Below, piece after piece: positions 16,699 through 25,427 of a stretch of DNA of 64,000 nucleotides. Source of the stretch: Thalassotalea sediminis (GTDB taxonomy: Bacteria; Pseudomonadota; Gammaproteobacteria; Enterobacterales; Alteromonadaceae); assembly GCF_030295915.1 (NCBI RefSeq), contig NZ_AP027361.1:1550001-1614000 (forward strand), read 5' to 3'. Numbering within the stretch: position 1 is the first letter of the stretch; each line of letters starts with the position of its first letter. A model generated the notes under the pieces. It was not told where the DNA came from. It did not search any database and saw only the letters and a program-made list of their open reading frames with translations. The translations under genes and the position numbers were made by a program.

Positions 16699-19068
16699 TC
16701 ATTTTATCCAAGCATAGCTTACTTTGGCAAAGACACTACGTTGCTGTTGTTCCAGTTCAGAGAAGTCTCTTTCCGCTTGATGATTATCGGAATACCCCAA
16801 ATAAAATACCGTTTGTGGATTTAGTTTATAAGCGTAAAGAAGCTCTGTTCCGACATCTTTATTGTGAGCCTCGATTTCTGAAGGAGACTGATATAAATAG
16901 TTGTATGGGTTGCGACTGGTATTGTTATATACAAATGAAAAGCGAAGAAAACTTTTTACATTAAATTGATAAGTGGCACGAATATCAGTCAGTCGAGCAT
17001 TGAAGACATTTTGGCTATCTGCATTGAGTTGGTTATAAATGTGCTTTACTCGCAGCTCAACGTGCTTGTTCATGTTCCACTTTATATTGGTATCAAATTG
17101 CATACTGTGACCAAGTCGATTGTTACTATAATCGATTGTATCGCCATAATTGACGTTGGCGTACAGATACAAACCTAACATTGGCTTAATATCACCTTTG
17201 ATGCCTAATTTTTGTTCGGTGAACAGAGTAGTATTACCATCGATCGACAAAATTGACTTGTCATGTCGAGTACCTACTTTATCGCGGTGAGTGTAATACA
17301 CTTGCATCCATGAACTATAACTTGCATTTAGTGATGCATTTATATCAAATTCACGTTCTATTAAGTCCCCCGCGTCATTGCGAGTTATGTCCCAATCGGA
17401 ATATACTTTTGCTTGCGTCCACCAGTTTCCTTGTTTTGCATACCACTTTCTATCCCCGCCAATTGAAAATTTATTATGATCAATATGCGAGATAAAACCT
17501 AAGTCGCCTCGAAACCCTGTGTTTTGCTTATCGTAGGTGATACGGTAATACCAATCTTCATCATTGTGATAAAAGCCAGTACGAAAGGCATTGCCGCTAA
17601 AGGGACCATTTTTCTTTGTTCTAAGTATTTTTTCATTAAATGCGCAGTCGCCAAACTGACAATCAATGGCGTTGTTTTCTCGACATGTCGTTAATGCATC
17701 TTCGTCACAGAACTGTTGGTATAAATCCTCAGGATATTGAGTGTTTGAATACAAATATTGAAATTTGAATACGTCATAGGTATTAAGTTTAAAACGCGCG
17801 TCTACACCGTGCACTGTATTCTGATAGTCTTTAGCTTCACGTAACGTTGATACCCAACCTATTGTGGTATCGTCGTTATAACTATATCTATAACGAATAG
17901 CCGTTGCATTTGATTTGCCATCAACCTCGGCAATTGAAGAGGCTCGGTTGCCAGGGATCAAAATATTTGTTGTATCGTCATCAGTTACAAACAGACCGTA
18001 TGAATGGTTATTTTTGCGACCCGTTAGTTTAGCACCATAATTTGGCGCATTAATATTGCGGGTGTAAATCAAATTATAATTTGAGTCGAAATAGTCTGCA
18101 TTGTCTAAAAAGAAAGGGCGTTTTTCTGGAAAAAATAACGCGAAATTATTGTTGATATTTAGTTGAGCATTGTCTGTTTCAACGGTTGAAAAATCGGGAT
18201 TCAGGGTCGCGTTTAATAGTGTGTCAGCGGAAATGCCCCAGCGAAGATCTAAGCTTGCTTCAGTATTGTTATTTTTAAGCCATTGGTTGTTATCATCTCT
18301 TTCTTGATTAATACCTGAAACAATTGACGGCACGATTGTTAAATTATCACCTTGTTTTGCGCCTTTAAAGCCTTTGGCTGTATGCAATTGACAGAGTTCA
18401 CAGCTGTTATTTCGATCTAAGATGATATTTGATATGCGTAATTGTTCATTACGAGGGTAAAAGCGCATTAGTTCTATCCCCCAATCTTGAACATTGGTTT
18501 TTTCCTCAAAGCTTAGCATTCGAAGGGGTAAGGCAATTTCAACAATATATCCTTCTTTTGTTAGCCTGCCTGCACTGTCCCATATACCGTCCCAGGCATC
18601 ACTTTCTTTTTTCGTTACTTCGCTCTCGATGCCGTCTATTTGCGACCCCATAGGGTTAACCAAAAAGCGATATGCACTGCGCTGATCATTAAAGGTATCG
18701 ATTTTTATACCGACTATATCGTCTCCCCAAGATTTATCGCGATCGCGGATAAAGGCTCTAATTTGTTTAGGGTCGGGATCATGAGCGACAAAAGCGAGAT
18801 AAAATACTTCACCGTCTTCCATTAATAGTGCATTGGTAGTTATCGGGCTTTTTGTGTTGTTATATGGCCTTGTAACAATGTCTAAGTTAACTTTAGTCGC
18901 TTGTTGCCATTGTGGTTCATCTAGCTTTGCGTTAACGGTTATTTCACCTGATACGCGCGGAATGTTAATATCTTTGTTTTGTTTACTAAAGGCTAAACTG
19001 TTCGTGGAACAAAGGGACAAAATGACGAGGCTGAACGCCAAAATTAACTGATTTTTGATGAGGTACAT
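16699..19068 (-). CDS. DUF5916 / CBM9-like outer-membrane protein (paralogue 2)
   Basis: A 789-residue paralogue of the neighbouring gene with the same architecture: signal peptide (MYLIKNQLILAFSLVILSLC...), CBM9-like domain containing DDIVGIKIDTFNDQRSAYRF, and a DUF5916 barrel ending KVSYAWIK. Segments such as LNPQTVFYLGYSD and FPEKRPFFLDNADYF are shared almost word for word with paralogue 1, which shows a tandem duplication. The open frame extends 16 codons further upstream, but the ATG at 19068 begins the signal peptide. Function and ligand are unknown; a role in binding or moving extracellular polymers or their products is only inferred from the CBM9-like part. Confidence 0.85.
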   Translation of the reverse strand: MYLIKNQLILAFSLVILSLCSTNSLAFSKQNKDINIPRVSGEITVNAKLDEPQWQQATKVNLDIVTRPYNNTKSPITTNALLMEDGEVFYLAFVAHDPDPKQIRAFIRDRDKSWGDDIVGIKIDTFNDQRSAYRFLVNPMGSQIDGIESEVTKKESDAWDGIWDSAGRLTKEGYIVEIALPLRMLSFEEKTNVQDWGIELMRFYPRNEQLRISNIILDRNNSCELCQLHTAKGFKGAKQGDNLTIVPSIVSGINQERDDNNQWLKNNNTEASLDLRWGISADTLLNATLNPDFSTVETDNAQLNINNNFALFFPEKRPFFLDNADYFDSNYNLIYTRNINAPNYGAKLTGRKNNHSYGLFVTDDDTTNILIPGNRASSIAEVDGKSNATAIRYRYSYNDDTTIGWVSTLREAKDYQNTVHGVDARFKLNTYDVFKFQYLYSNTQYPEDLYQQFCDEDALTTCRENNAIDCQFGDCAFNEKILRTKKNGPFSGNAFRTGFYHNDEDWYYRITYDKQNTGFRGDLGFISHIDHNKFSIGGDRKWYAKQGNWWTQAKVYSDWDITRNDAGDLIEREFDINASLNASYSSWMQVYYTHRDKVGTRHDKSILSIDGNTTLFTEQKLGIKGDIKPMLGLYLYANVNYGDTIDYSNNRLGHSMQFDTNIKWNMNKHVELRVKHIYNQLNADSQNVFNARLTDIRATYQFNVKSFLRFSFVYNNTSRNPYNYLYQSPSEIEAHNKDVGTELLYAYKLNPQTVFYLGYSDNHQAERDFSELEQQQRSVFAKVSYAWIK

Positions 19069-19288
19069 CGCTTTTATTCTTATTATTGGTCTGATGAGTG
19101 ATAAACCGCCAACCATAAAAAATGTTTATAGGACTGTCAAAGGATTTACGGTGATTAACCTTTAATGTCAGTTTATTAGCGAAATATTAACAATTTGGCT
19201 GCAGTGATAACGATTTAATAGGTTTAACAGTTTGAAAAGTATGATAACTTATTAGCTTCAAGCTATAGATACGTTAATTCAATGATTC

Positions 19289-20017
19289 ATGTCTGATACA
19301 TTATTAAATTTATTGGCGTTAGTGACTTTTATCGTCTGTTGGATGGGCTATACAGAGTTTGCAAGGAAAAAGGCTAAAACAACTAACTGTATTGCGCGGT
19401 GCCTTCATCAACATCGAATTCATTGGATGTACGAAGTTATTACACGAGATATTAAAGTAGGTGAGGCGGCATTATTGGCAAATTTAGAGCGTAATATCGC
19501 CTTTTTTGCATCGTCAACTTTACTTGTTCTTGCTGGTGTATTGACGCTTTTTGCGCAAGTAGAAAAATTAGAAGCGGTGATAACGTCAATACCTTATGCC
19601 CAATTCCCAAATCACACGGTTATTCAATTAAAATTGGGATTATTAGCCTTTATTTTCGTCATGGCATTTTTTCAATTCACGTGGTCTATGAGGCAATATG
19701 GTTTTTTAAATGTCATGATCGGCGCTGCTCCGACGGATCAATCAGGTACTAATAAGAACTTATTGGCTTATGCTAAGCAAATGGCTGTCGTTCAAGATCA
19801 AGCAGCGCACTCCTATAATTACGGTTTACGGTCATATTACTTTTCAATTGCTGCAATATGTTGGTTCTTTCATCCATTATTATTTATATTGGCGAGTATT
19901 ATTGTGGTTTATACCTTGTATAACCGCGAATTTAGATCGAAAGCTGTGCGTGCAATTACAGCTGGCCAAGAACTCTTAAAAAATGAGCGTCAAGAAAAGA
20001 CAAACAAGGTTAACTAA
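19289..20017 (+). CDS. DUF599 family membrane protein
   Basis: A 242-residue DUF599 protein with four to five transmembrane segments (about 5-20, 66-87, 111-133, 185-215). The segments MGYTEFARKKAK and LLANLERNIAFFASSTLL and FFQFTWSMRQYGFLNVMIGAAP match the family. Function is unknown. It starts the cluster DUF599-DUF2919-dnaQ-TIGR03503 on the plus strand with small gaps (17 bp to the next gene), so the four genes may be cotranscribed. Confidence 0.85.
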   Translation: MSDTLLNLLALVTFIVCWMGYTEFARKKAKTTNCIARCLHQHRIHWMYEVITRDIKVGEAALLANLERNIAFFASSTLLVLAGVLTLFAQVEKLEAVITSIPYAQFPNHTVIQLKLGLLAFIFVMAFFQFTWSMRQYGFLNVMIGAAPTDQSGTNKNLLAYAKQMAVVQDQAAHSYNYGLRSYYFSIAAICWFFHPLLFILASIIVVYTLYNREFRSKAVRAITAGQELLKNERQEKTNKVN

Positions 20018-20034
20018 ATTGAGTAAGAAGAGTA

Positions 20035-20523
20035 ATGTCGAAACAGTACGCTAACTTTGGACCCGCGGACTTCGACAAGTATGATTGCGTTAAGATTGCC
20101 GGTGGCATTTACCTTATTCTCCTATTCGTTCTAAGGGGGTATCTTGTTTGGTTAATGTCTGTGACTAACATGCAAGATCGGGTAGGCATTATTCAATGGG
20201 TTTATCCTGACCCTAAGCTTTTCTATCTTAGTTTAGCCTCTGGCCTCGGTGGTATTTTTTCTGTTTTTCTTTTGAGTATGCGCAGACCAGGCGCCAATGA
20301 AGTGATCAAAACATTATGTGGCCAAATACGCACAATTTTAATGATTGCTTTACTATTTGACTGGCTCGTTAATTTAATCGCTTATTATTATTGGCAGTTA
20401 CAAAGTGTACAATGGTTAATTATAAATACCATTGTGATTATTTTGGCGAGCTTATATTTATTTTTAAGTAATAGAGTCAGCATTAATCTTCAAGAATTTC
20501 CGGTGAAATTTTCAGAAAAGTAG
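20035..20523 (+). CDS. DUF2919 family inner-membrane protein (YfeZ-like)
   Basis: A 162-residue protein with four predicted transmembrane segments and the DUF2919 N-terminus FGPADFDKYDCVKIAGGIYLILLFVLRGYLVWLMSVTN. E. coli YfeZ belongs to the same family and has no known function. It is 17 bp downstream of the DUF599 gene and 9 bp upstream of dnaQ, consistent with an operon. The start ATG has GAAGAGTA upstream. Confidence 0.82.
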   Translation: MSKQYANFGPADFDKYDCVKIAGGIYLILLFVLRGYLVWLMSVTNMQDRVGIIQWVYPDPKLFYLSLASGLGGIFSVFLLSMRRPGANEVIKTLCGQIRTILMIALLFDWLVNLIAYYYWQLQSVQWLIINTIVIILASLYLFLSNRVSINLQEFPVKFSEK

Positions 20524-20532
20524 GGTGAAATA

Positions 20533-21258
20533 GTGAGTAATGAACATAAAGATAAACGTTTAATCATTTTAGATACTGAGACAACAGGTATTAACCCTAG
20601 AGAAGGCCATCGAATTGTTGAAATTGGGTGTGTTGAGATGATTAATCGCCAGTTAACAGGCCGAACATATCATGCTTATATAAACCCTCAATTTGAAATG
20701 GAACAAGAAGTTATCGATGTTCACGGGCTTACCAATGAGTTTTTACGAGATAAGCCTTTATTTGCCGATGTAGCGCAAGACTTTATTGCGTTTATTAAAG
20801 ATGCAGAACTCGTCATTCACAACGCGCGGTTCGATGTTGGCTTTATGGATCATGAATTCTCCATGGTTAAAGGACAGCAACTGCCCATGACAGCTGATAT
20901 ATGTACCATTACGGATACGTTAAAAGTATCTAAGGATGAATTTGGCTCTCCTAAAACGTTAGATTTTTTAGCGAGGCATTACCGCGTAGATGGTCTTATT
21001 GATCGTACTTATCATGGCGCATTGATTGATGCGCAGTTACTTGCCTTTGTTTATGTAGAAATGACACGTAAACAATCAACACTAAACTTTTCTGTTGGCG
21101 AAGGTAAAGACGGTGACGAAGACAGCAATGCGATAAAAAGACTCCCTAGCGATAGACAAAAATTAAAGGTTGTGCGTGCTACTGCCGATGAAGTAGAACA
21201 ACATAAAGAAAGACTCGCCGTCATCGCAGAAAAAGGGAGCGAGCCAATATGGCAATAA
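20533..21258 (+). CDS. dnaQ: DNA polymerase III epsilon subunit (proofreading exonuclease)
   Basis: A 241-residue DnaQ with a GTG start preceded by AGGGTGAAATA. DEDDh catalytic residues are in ILDTETTG, HNARFDVGFMDHEF and YHGALIDAQLL. After the exonuclease domain (about 1-180) comes the C-terminal segment (about 190-241) that in E. coli binds the alpha subunit. It gives 3'-5' proofreading to the replicative polymerase. In many gammaproteobacteria dnaQ lies next to rnhA; here rnhA is absent and DUF2919 and TIGR03503 genes flank it. It overlaps the next gene by ten bases. Confidence 0.95.
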   Translation: MSNEHKDKRLIILDTETTGINPREGHRIVEIGCVEMINRQLTGRTYHAYINPQFEMEQEVIDVHGLTNEFLRDKPLFADVAQDFIAFIKDAELVIHNARFDVGFMDHEFSMVKGQQLPMTADICTITDTLKVSKDEFGSPKTLDFLARHYRVDGLIDRTYHGALIDAQLLAFVYVEMTRKQSTLNFSVGEGKDGDEDSNAIKRLPSDRQKLKVVRATADEVEQHKERLAVIAEKGSEPIWQ

Positions 21259-22550
21259 TGAAATGCTTAGCTGTATTAGCAATAGGAAGTTTGTTTGCAA
21301 CATCAAGTACTGCTGTTCAAGACACTAAAACTGAAATTCATTATTATGAACAAGATAATGTAACTAATCGCGTACCTTATTTTGATAATCGTTTTCATAT
21401 CGATGCAAACTTGGATGAAATAACCTTATTATTTTATCGAAGAAGCGGTACGCCACCGATTATTTTAGTGCGACCCGACGGCAGTAAACTGAAAGTTAAT
21501 ACGGTTGAAAAAGGCAAGGTTGAATGGTACGACGATAAAACGTACGACATGATCAGAATCGTACGCCCTATGCCTGGTCCATGGCAAGCAATTGGCGCTA
21601 TTCTTCCCAACAGCAAAATCATGATTGTTTCTGATGTGATGCTTGAAGTTGAACCGCTTGCAGAAATATTACTTTCTGGTGAAACACTTAAAGTAACAGG
21701 TAAGCTTTATAACCAAGAAAAGGCGATTGATGACTCGTTATTTAATGATGTTGTTCAGTTAACCATCGATTTTTATAGCACCAATAATAAAGGTTATGAC
21801 AACTTTGGTGCTGAGCCGGTAGAAGTAGGCACTTTTAGAGATGACGGCTACGAACTTGATGAATATGCGCGCGATGGTGTATTTACGGGGGAATTTGAAT
21901 TAACTTTTTCAGCTGGCGAATGGACTCCTGTATATCGTGTCGTCATGCCAATGGCAACACGAGAACTTAGACAAAAGCCGGTTGTTATTAGAGCTAATCC
22001 AATCTCCTTGGAAGTAGAGACAACACGAGATTCATCATCTTTCCATAAGGTGACGATAAATATTGATGATAGCTTTGTTGATCCAGACAGCTTAATTTTT
22101 CAAGGTAAAATAACTTATCCAGATAGACAGTCAGAGCCTTTTGCCATTATGGAAGGTAGTGGAAAAACAAGGATAAAAGAAGTTGGTTATACAGAGCCAG
22201 GTGTGCACCGTATTAAAATCAATGCGTTTGGTCATACTAAAAATGGCAGAGAGTTTCGTCTTGTTGTGCCAGACTTTACTTTTAATGTGGAGCGAGAAGG
22301 TGGGCCTTTAGTACCCTCAATAGAAGAGGACACGAGGAGCGAAGCTGAAAAGCAAGCGGCAGCGCTAATTTTAAAATTAGAAGAAGAAAAGAAAGCACGT
22401 GAATTAGCCTTACAAGAAGCAAAAGCAAAAAGAGAGGCAGAAGCAAAAGCCCAAGCTGAACAAAATATCATGTTAGTTGTGATTGCGAATGTTGTATTGA
22501 TTGTTTTAGCCGGTGTAGCGGTGTTCTTAATACGTAGAAAAAAACAATAA
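21249..22550 (+). CDS. TIGR03503 family protein, membrane-anchored periplasmic
   Basis: A 433-residue protein with a signal peptide (MKCLAVLAIGSLFATSSTAV), a large extracytoplasmic beta-rich region, a charged coiled-coil stretch rich in Glu, Ala and Lys (about 360-405) and one C-terminal membrane segment (about 406-428) ending RRKKQ. This order fits the TIGR03503 family of unknown function found near dnaQ in Vibrio and Shewanella relatives. The C-terminal tail is a plain anchor and not a GlyGly-CTERM signal. It overlaps dnaQ by ten bases, so coupling is likely. An ATG at 21258 is an alternative start. Confidence 0.8.
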   Translation: MAIMKCLAVLAIGSLFATSSTAVQDTKTEIHYYEQDNVTNRVPYFDNRFHIDANLDEITLLFYRRSGTPPIILVRPDGSKLKVNTVEKGKVEWYDDKTYDMIRIVRPMPGPWQAIGAILPNSKIMIVSDVMLEVEPLAEILLSGETLKVTGKLYNQEKAIDDSLFNDVVQLTIDFYSTNNKGYDNFGAEPVEVGTFRDDGYELDEYARDGVFTGEFELTFSAGEWTPVYRVVMPMATRELRQKPVVIRANPISLEVETTRDSSSFHKVTINIDDSFVDPDSLIFQGKITYPDRQSEPFAIMEGSGKTRIKEVGYTEPGVHRIKINAFGHTKNGREFRLVVPDFTFNVEREGGPLVPSIEEDTRSEAEKQAAALILKLEEEKKARELALQEAKAKREAEAKAQAEQNIMLVVIANVVLIVLAGVAVFLIRRKKQ

Positions 22551-22616
22551 TATGCTGCTAATTTCGACTTATTGTTCAGCAAATACGCAAGCAGTAATAT
22601 TTATGTAAAAAAGTGG

Positions 22617-22645
22617 TTGACGCCTTGCAATGTAATCCGTATTAT
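22617..22645 (+). promoter_or_regulatory. Strong sigma-70 promoter of the tRNA-Asp operon
   Basis: TTGACG, 17-base spacer, TATTAT, followed by the GC-rich discriminator TCCCGCCGC that is typical of stringently controlled stable-RNA promoters. The first tRNA begins about 41 bases after the predicted start. A seven-base inverted repeat ATTCAAC / GTTGAAT (22655-22676) in the leader may help processing. Confidence 0.85.
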
Positions 22646-22692
22646 TCCCGCCGCATTCAACGACTTGTTGTTGAATTTAGGAATACTTGTGT

Positions 22693-22769
22693 GGAGTGGT
22701 AGTTCAGTTGGTTAGAATACCGGCCTGTCACGCCGGGGGTCGCGGGTTCGAGTCCCGTCCACTCCGCCA
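22693..22769 (+). tRNA. tRNA-Asp (GUC), copy 1
   Basis: A 77-nt tRNA with encoded CCA. The acceptor stem GGAGTGG pairs with CCACTCC, the anticodon stem-loop CCGGCCTGTCACGCCGG carries GUC, and the T loop is GGTTCGAGTCC. It is nearly identical to E. coli tRNA-Asp. Confidence 0.98.
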
Positions 22770-22796
22770 ACTTTTCCTAATGTATGTTATCTCTGC

Positions 22797-22873
22797 GGAG
22801 TGGTAGTTCAGTTGGTTAGAATACCGGCCTGTCACGCCGGGGGTCGCGGGTTCGAGTCCCGTCCACTCCGCCA
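22797..22873 (+). tRNA. tRNA-Asp (GUC), copy 2
   Basis: Base-for-base identical to copy 1, including CCA. A 27-base spacer separates them. Confidence 0.98.
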
Positions 22874-22914
22874 ATAGATAACACGATAAACAAGTAAAAG
22901 AATTGAGACAATGC

Positions 22915-22991
22915 GGAGTGGTAGTTCAGTTGGTTAGAATACCGGCCTGTCACGCCGGGGGTCGCGGGTTCGAGTCCCGTCCACTCCGCCA
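22915..22991 (+). tRNA. tRNA-Asp (GUC), copy 3
   Basis: Identical to copies 1 and 2. A 41-base spacer precedes it; the spacers are unrelated to one another. Confidence 0.98.
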
Positions 22992-23034
22992 ATGTTTCAA
23001 TAAGGGTCGCCTTATAAAATACGTTCCCCTGTGC

Positions 23035-23111
23035 GGAGTGGTAGTTCAGTTGGTTAGAATACCGGCCTGTCACGCCGGGGGTCGCGGGTTCGAGTCCCGT
23101 CCACTCCGCCA
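23035..23111 (+). tRNA. tRNA-Asp (GUC), copy 4
   Basis: Identical to the other three copies, after a 43-base spacer. No clear terminator hairpin follows in the next 100 bases. Confidence 0.98.
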
Positions 23112-23445
23112 ATTTCTTTCAAGCGTTATAATGAAAATATTATTCATAACATCAAATCTATTATCAGATTATTCTTTATATCATTCGTTGAATAGCTGGC
23201 TTTAAGCATTGTCTAACGCGCCTCAATCAATTTAATATCTATACTTGTTAGCAAACTTTGCTGCTTTACTGGGTTAGGTAAATTGTTTGTAAATAAATTA
23301 CTACTGTGTTGGCTTATCTCTTAAATCTAAATATTTTAAAGTAATATTCTTTGGCCATAACCAATTCATATATCTTTGTGCATAGGCACTTATGCTTCAT
23401 TTTACCTGCTATGCTAAATGCGACAGTGTTAACTAATCAGCAAAT
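23112..23445. other. AT-rich intergenic stretch after the tRNA array
   Basis: No gene, RNA or repeat can be supported here. Open frames reaching in from the tRNA array are artefacts of the tRNA sequence. The last part merges into the regulatory region of the acyl-CoA dehydrogenase gene. Confidence 0.6.
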
Positions 23446-23462
23446 AACAGGTTAGACCAGTT
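23446..23462. promoter_or_regulatory. FadR-like operator 1 upstream of the acyl-CoA dehydrogenase gene
   Basis: AACAGGTTAGACCAGTT matches the FadR operator (AACAGGTCGGACCAGCT in this orientation) at 14 of 17 positions and is a near-perfect palindrome AAC.GGT...ACC.GTT. Its last two bases overlap the predicted -35 element. Confidence 0.65.
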
Positions 23463-23489
23463 GATTTTGTTGTCGTAGTTAACTAGTAT
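23461..23489 (+). promoter_or_regulatory. Predicted sigma-70 promoter of the acyl-CoA dehydrogenase gene
   Basis: TTGATT, 17 bases, TAGTAT. The predicted start lies near 23496, between two FadR-like sites. Confidence 0.55.
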
Positions 23490-23501
23490 AAATGCAATTA
23501 C

Positions 23502-23518
23502 AACAGGTCATACCAGAA
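23502..23518. promoter_or_regulatory. FadR-like operator 2, in the leader of the acyl-CoA dehydrogenase gene
   Basis: AACAGGTCATACCAGAA matches the FadR operator at 13 of 17 positions. Its centre is 56 bases from the centre of operator 1, with the predicted promoter between them. Confidence 0.55.
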
Positions 23519-23530
23519 TGGAGAGCTTAT

Positions 23531-25348
23531 ATGCTGACATATAAAGCACCAATAGCAGATATAAAGTTTTTATTTGAAGACGTTTTAAGTTTCTACCCAC
23601 ATTATAAAAACTTTCCAGAATTTGAAGAAGCAACGCCTGATCTTGTCGATGCAATTTTTCATGAATGTGCAAAATTTTGTGAAAACGAATTATTACCTAT
23701 TAACCAGTCAGGTGATAAAGAAGGTTGTACGTTCGATAATGGCAACGTTACTACCCCTAAAGGCTTCAAAGAGGCTTATGAGCAATATGTTGCTGGTGGT
23801 TGGCAGTCACTTTCACATGGCGTTGAGTATGGCGGACAAGGGTTACCACCATCATTAGGGATGATAAAATCTGAAATGATGGGAACGGCAAATTGGTCAT
23901 GGGCAATGTATCCAGGTCTTAGTCATGGTGCGATGAATACCATTGATATTCATGGAACCGATAAGCAAAAAGAAACCTATTTAACGCGGTTAACTGAAGG
24001 TGTATGGACCGGTACTATGTGTCTTACGGAGCCTCAATGTGGTACCGATTTAGGCCAAGTTAAAACCAAGGCAATTCCTAATGGTGATGGTACTTACGCT
24101 ATTACAGGTACTAAGATTTTTATTTCTGCGGGAGAGCACGATCTAACAGAAAACATTGTTCATATTGTATTGGCACGTTTACCTGATGCACCTGCGGGGA
24201 CGAAAGGTATTTCATTATTTATTGTTCCTAAAATGAATGTCGATGACGCTGGAAATATTAGTGATAGAAATGCTGTGGAATGTGGTTCAATTGAAGACAA
24301 AATGGGTATTAAAGGTAGCGCAACCGCGGTTTTAAATTTTGATGGTGCAAGGGGAGAGCTAATAGGCCCAGAAAATAAAGGTTTAGAATGCATGTTTACC
24401 TTTATGAATACTGCACGAATAGGTACAGCTTTACAGGGCGTGTGTGCAACGGAGCTCTCTTATCAAAATGCATTAGCCTACGCAAAAGACCGTTTATCTA
24501 TGCGTTCATTATCGGGTGCTAAAGAGCCTGATAAAGTTGCAGACCCTATAATTGTTCATCCAGATGTCCGTAAGATGCTTATGACTCAAAAAGCATTTGC
24601 AGAAGGCGGTAGAGCGATGATTTACTATGCAGCAAAATTAGCGGATCAAATTGAGCATACAAAAGACGAAAAAACACGTAAACGTGCTGATTATCGCCTT
24701 GGTTTTATTACTCCGATTTTGAAAGCATTCTTAACGGAAGTTGGCGTAGAAAGTGCAAACCTAGGTGTACAAGTCTTTGGCGGACATGGTTACATTAAAG
24801 AGTGGGGCATGGAACAGATTGTACGAGACGTTAGAATCGCTACACTCTATGAAGGTACTACAGGCATTCAAGCACTTGATTTGCTAGGTCGTAAAATACT
24901 TCTTAGTCGTGGTAAATCATTGAAAAGCTTTTCAATGGAAGTGCTAGGCTGGTGTAAAGATAAAAGTATGATTTCTAAAAACCCGCATAAGCGTCAAATG
25001 AATAAGTTTATTTGGCCACTAAGTAAATCAGTCGCTAATTGGCAACAATATACGTTAAGATTAGCAATGAAAGCAAAGAAAGATCGCGATATTATTGGTT
25101 CTGCTTCTGTAGATTACTTGATGTATTCTGGTTATATAGTAATGGCATATTTTTGGGCTCAAATGGCGCAATCAGCTTATGAAAAGTTAGCTGGAGACGT
25201 TGAAAATAGAGATTTTTATCGTGCAAAAATAAAAACAGCTGAGTTCTATTTTGAACGCATTTTGCCAAGAACGAAGTCGTTAGCTGCTACGATGATGACC
25301 GATCCTAAAACTCTTATGCAGTTAGACCAAGAGTTACTTTCTTTCTAA
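23531..25348 (+). CDS. Acyl-CoA dehydrogenase (large, C-terminal extended type)
   Basis: A 605-residue FAD-dependent acyl-CoA dehydrogenase for fatty-acid beta-oxidation. Visible family segments are MCLTEPQCGTDLG (FAD binding), QVFGGHGYIKEWGMEQIVRD, and the catalytic glutamate context TLYEGTTGIQALDL. The C-terminal 140 residues form the extra domain of this subfamily. Thirteen further upstream codons are open, but ATG at 23531 has GGAGAG upstream and matches homologues. It is monocistronic: two FadR-like operators precede it and a strong terminator follows. It differs from the fadE product encoded 3.4 kb downstream, which is the long 812-residue type, so the two probably differ in chain-length preference. 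Confidence 0.93.
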   Translation: MLTYKAPIADIKFLFEDVLSFYPHYKNFPEFEEATPDLVDAIFHECAKFCENELLPINQSGDKEGCTFDNGNVTTPKGFKEAYEQYVAGGWQSLSHGVEYGGQGLPPSLGMIKSEMMGTANWSWAMYPGLSHGAMNTIDIHGTDKQKETYLTRLTEGVWTGTMCLTEPQCGTDLGQVKTKAIPNGDGTYAITGTKIFISAGEHDLTENIVHIVLARLPDAPAGTKGISLFIVPKMNVDDAGNISDRNAVECGSIEDKMGIKGSATAVLNFDGARGELIGPENKGLECMFTFMNTARIGTALQGVCATELSYQNALAYAKDRLSMRSLSGAKEPDKVADPIIVHPDVRKMLMTQKAFAEGGRAMIYYAAKLADQIEHTKDEKTRKRADYRLGFITPILKAFLTEVGVESANLGVQVFGGHGYIKEWGMEQIVRDVRIATLYEGTTGIQALDLLGRKILLSRGKSLKSFSMEVLGWCKDKSMISKNPHKRQMNKFIWPLSKSVANWQQYTLRLAMKAKKDRDIIGSASVDYLMYSGYIVMAYFWAQMAQSAYEKLAGDVENRDFYRAKIKTAEFYFERILPRTKSLAATMMTDPKTLMQLDQELLSF

Positions 25349-25360
25349 CCAAGGTTTAGA

Positions 25361-25394
25361 CGATAAAAAAGCGCCGCAAGGCGCTTTTTTATCG
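25361..25394. terminator. Bidirectional terminator between acyl-CoA dehydrogenase and aldehyde dehydrogenase genes
   Basis: A perfect 15-bp stem starting CGATAAAAAAGCGCC with loop GCAA, T-rich on both sides, between convergent genes. Confidence 0.94.
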
Positions 25395-25427
25395 TTATTT
25401 TTCATGTGATTTGTCTTAACTATACCG

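Noticed and set aside
21249..22550. GlyGly-CTERM tail on the TIGR03503 protein as a rhombosortase substrate.
   Set aside because: The C-terminus is a plain membrane segment with a basic tail; the required Gly-Gly motif before the segment is missing.
22816..23205. Two open frames across the tRNA-Asp array with repeated sequences (WTGLEPATPGVTGRYSNQ on one strand, VVQLVRIPACHAGGRGFESR on the other).
   Set aside because: These are well-known spurious translations of tRNA-Asp genes; the repeats exactly follow the tRNA copies.
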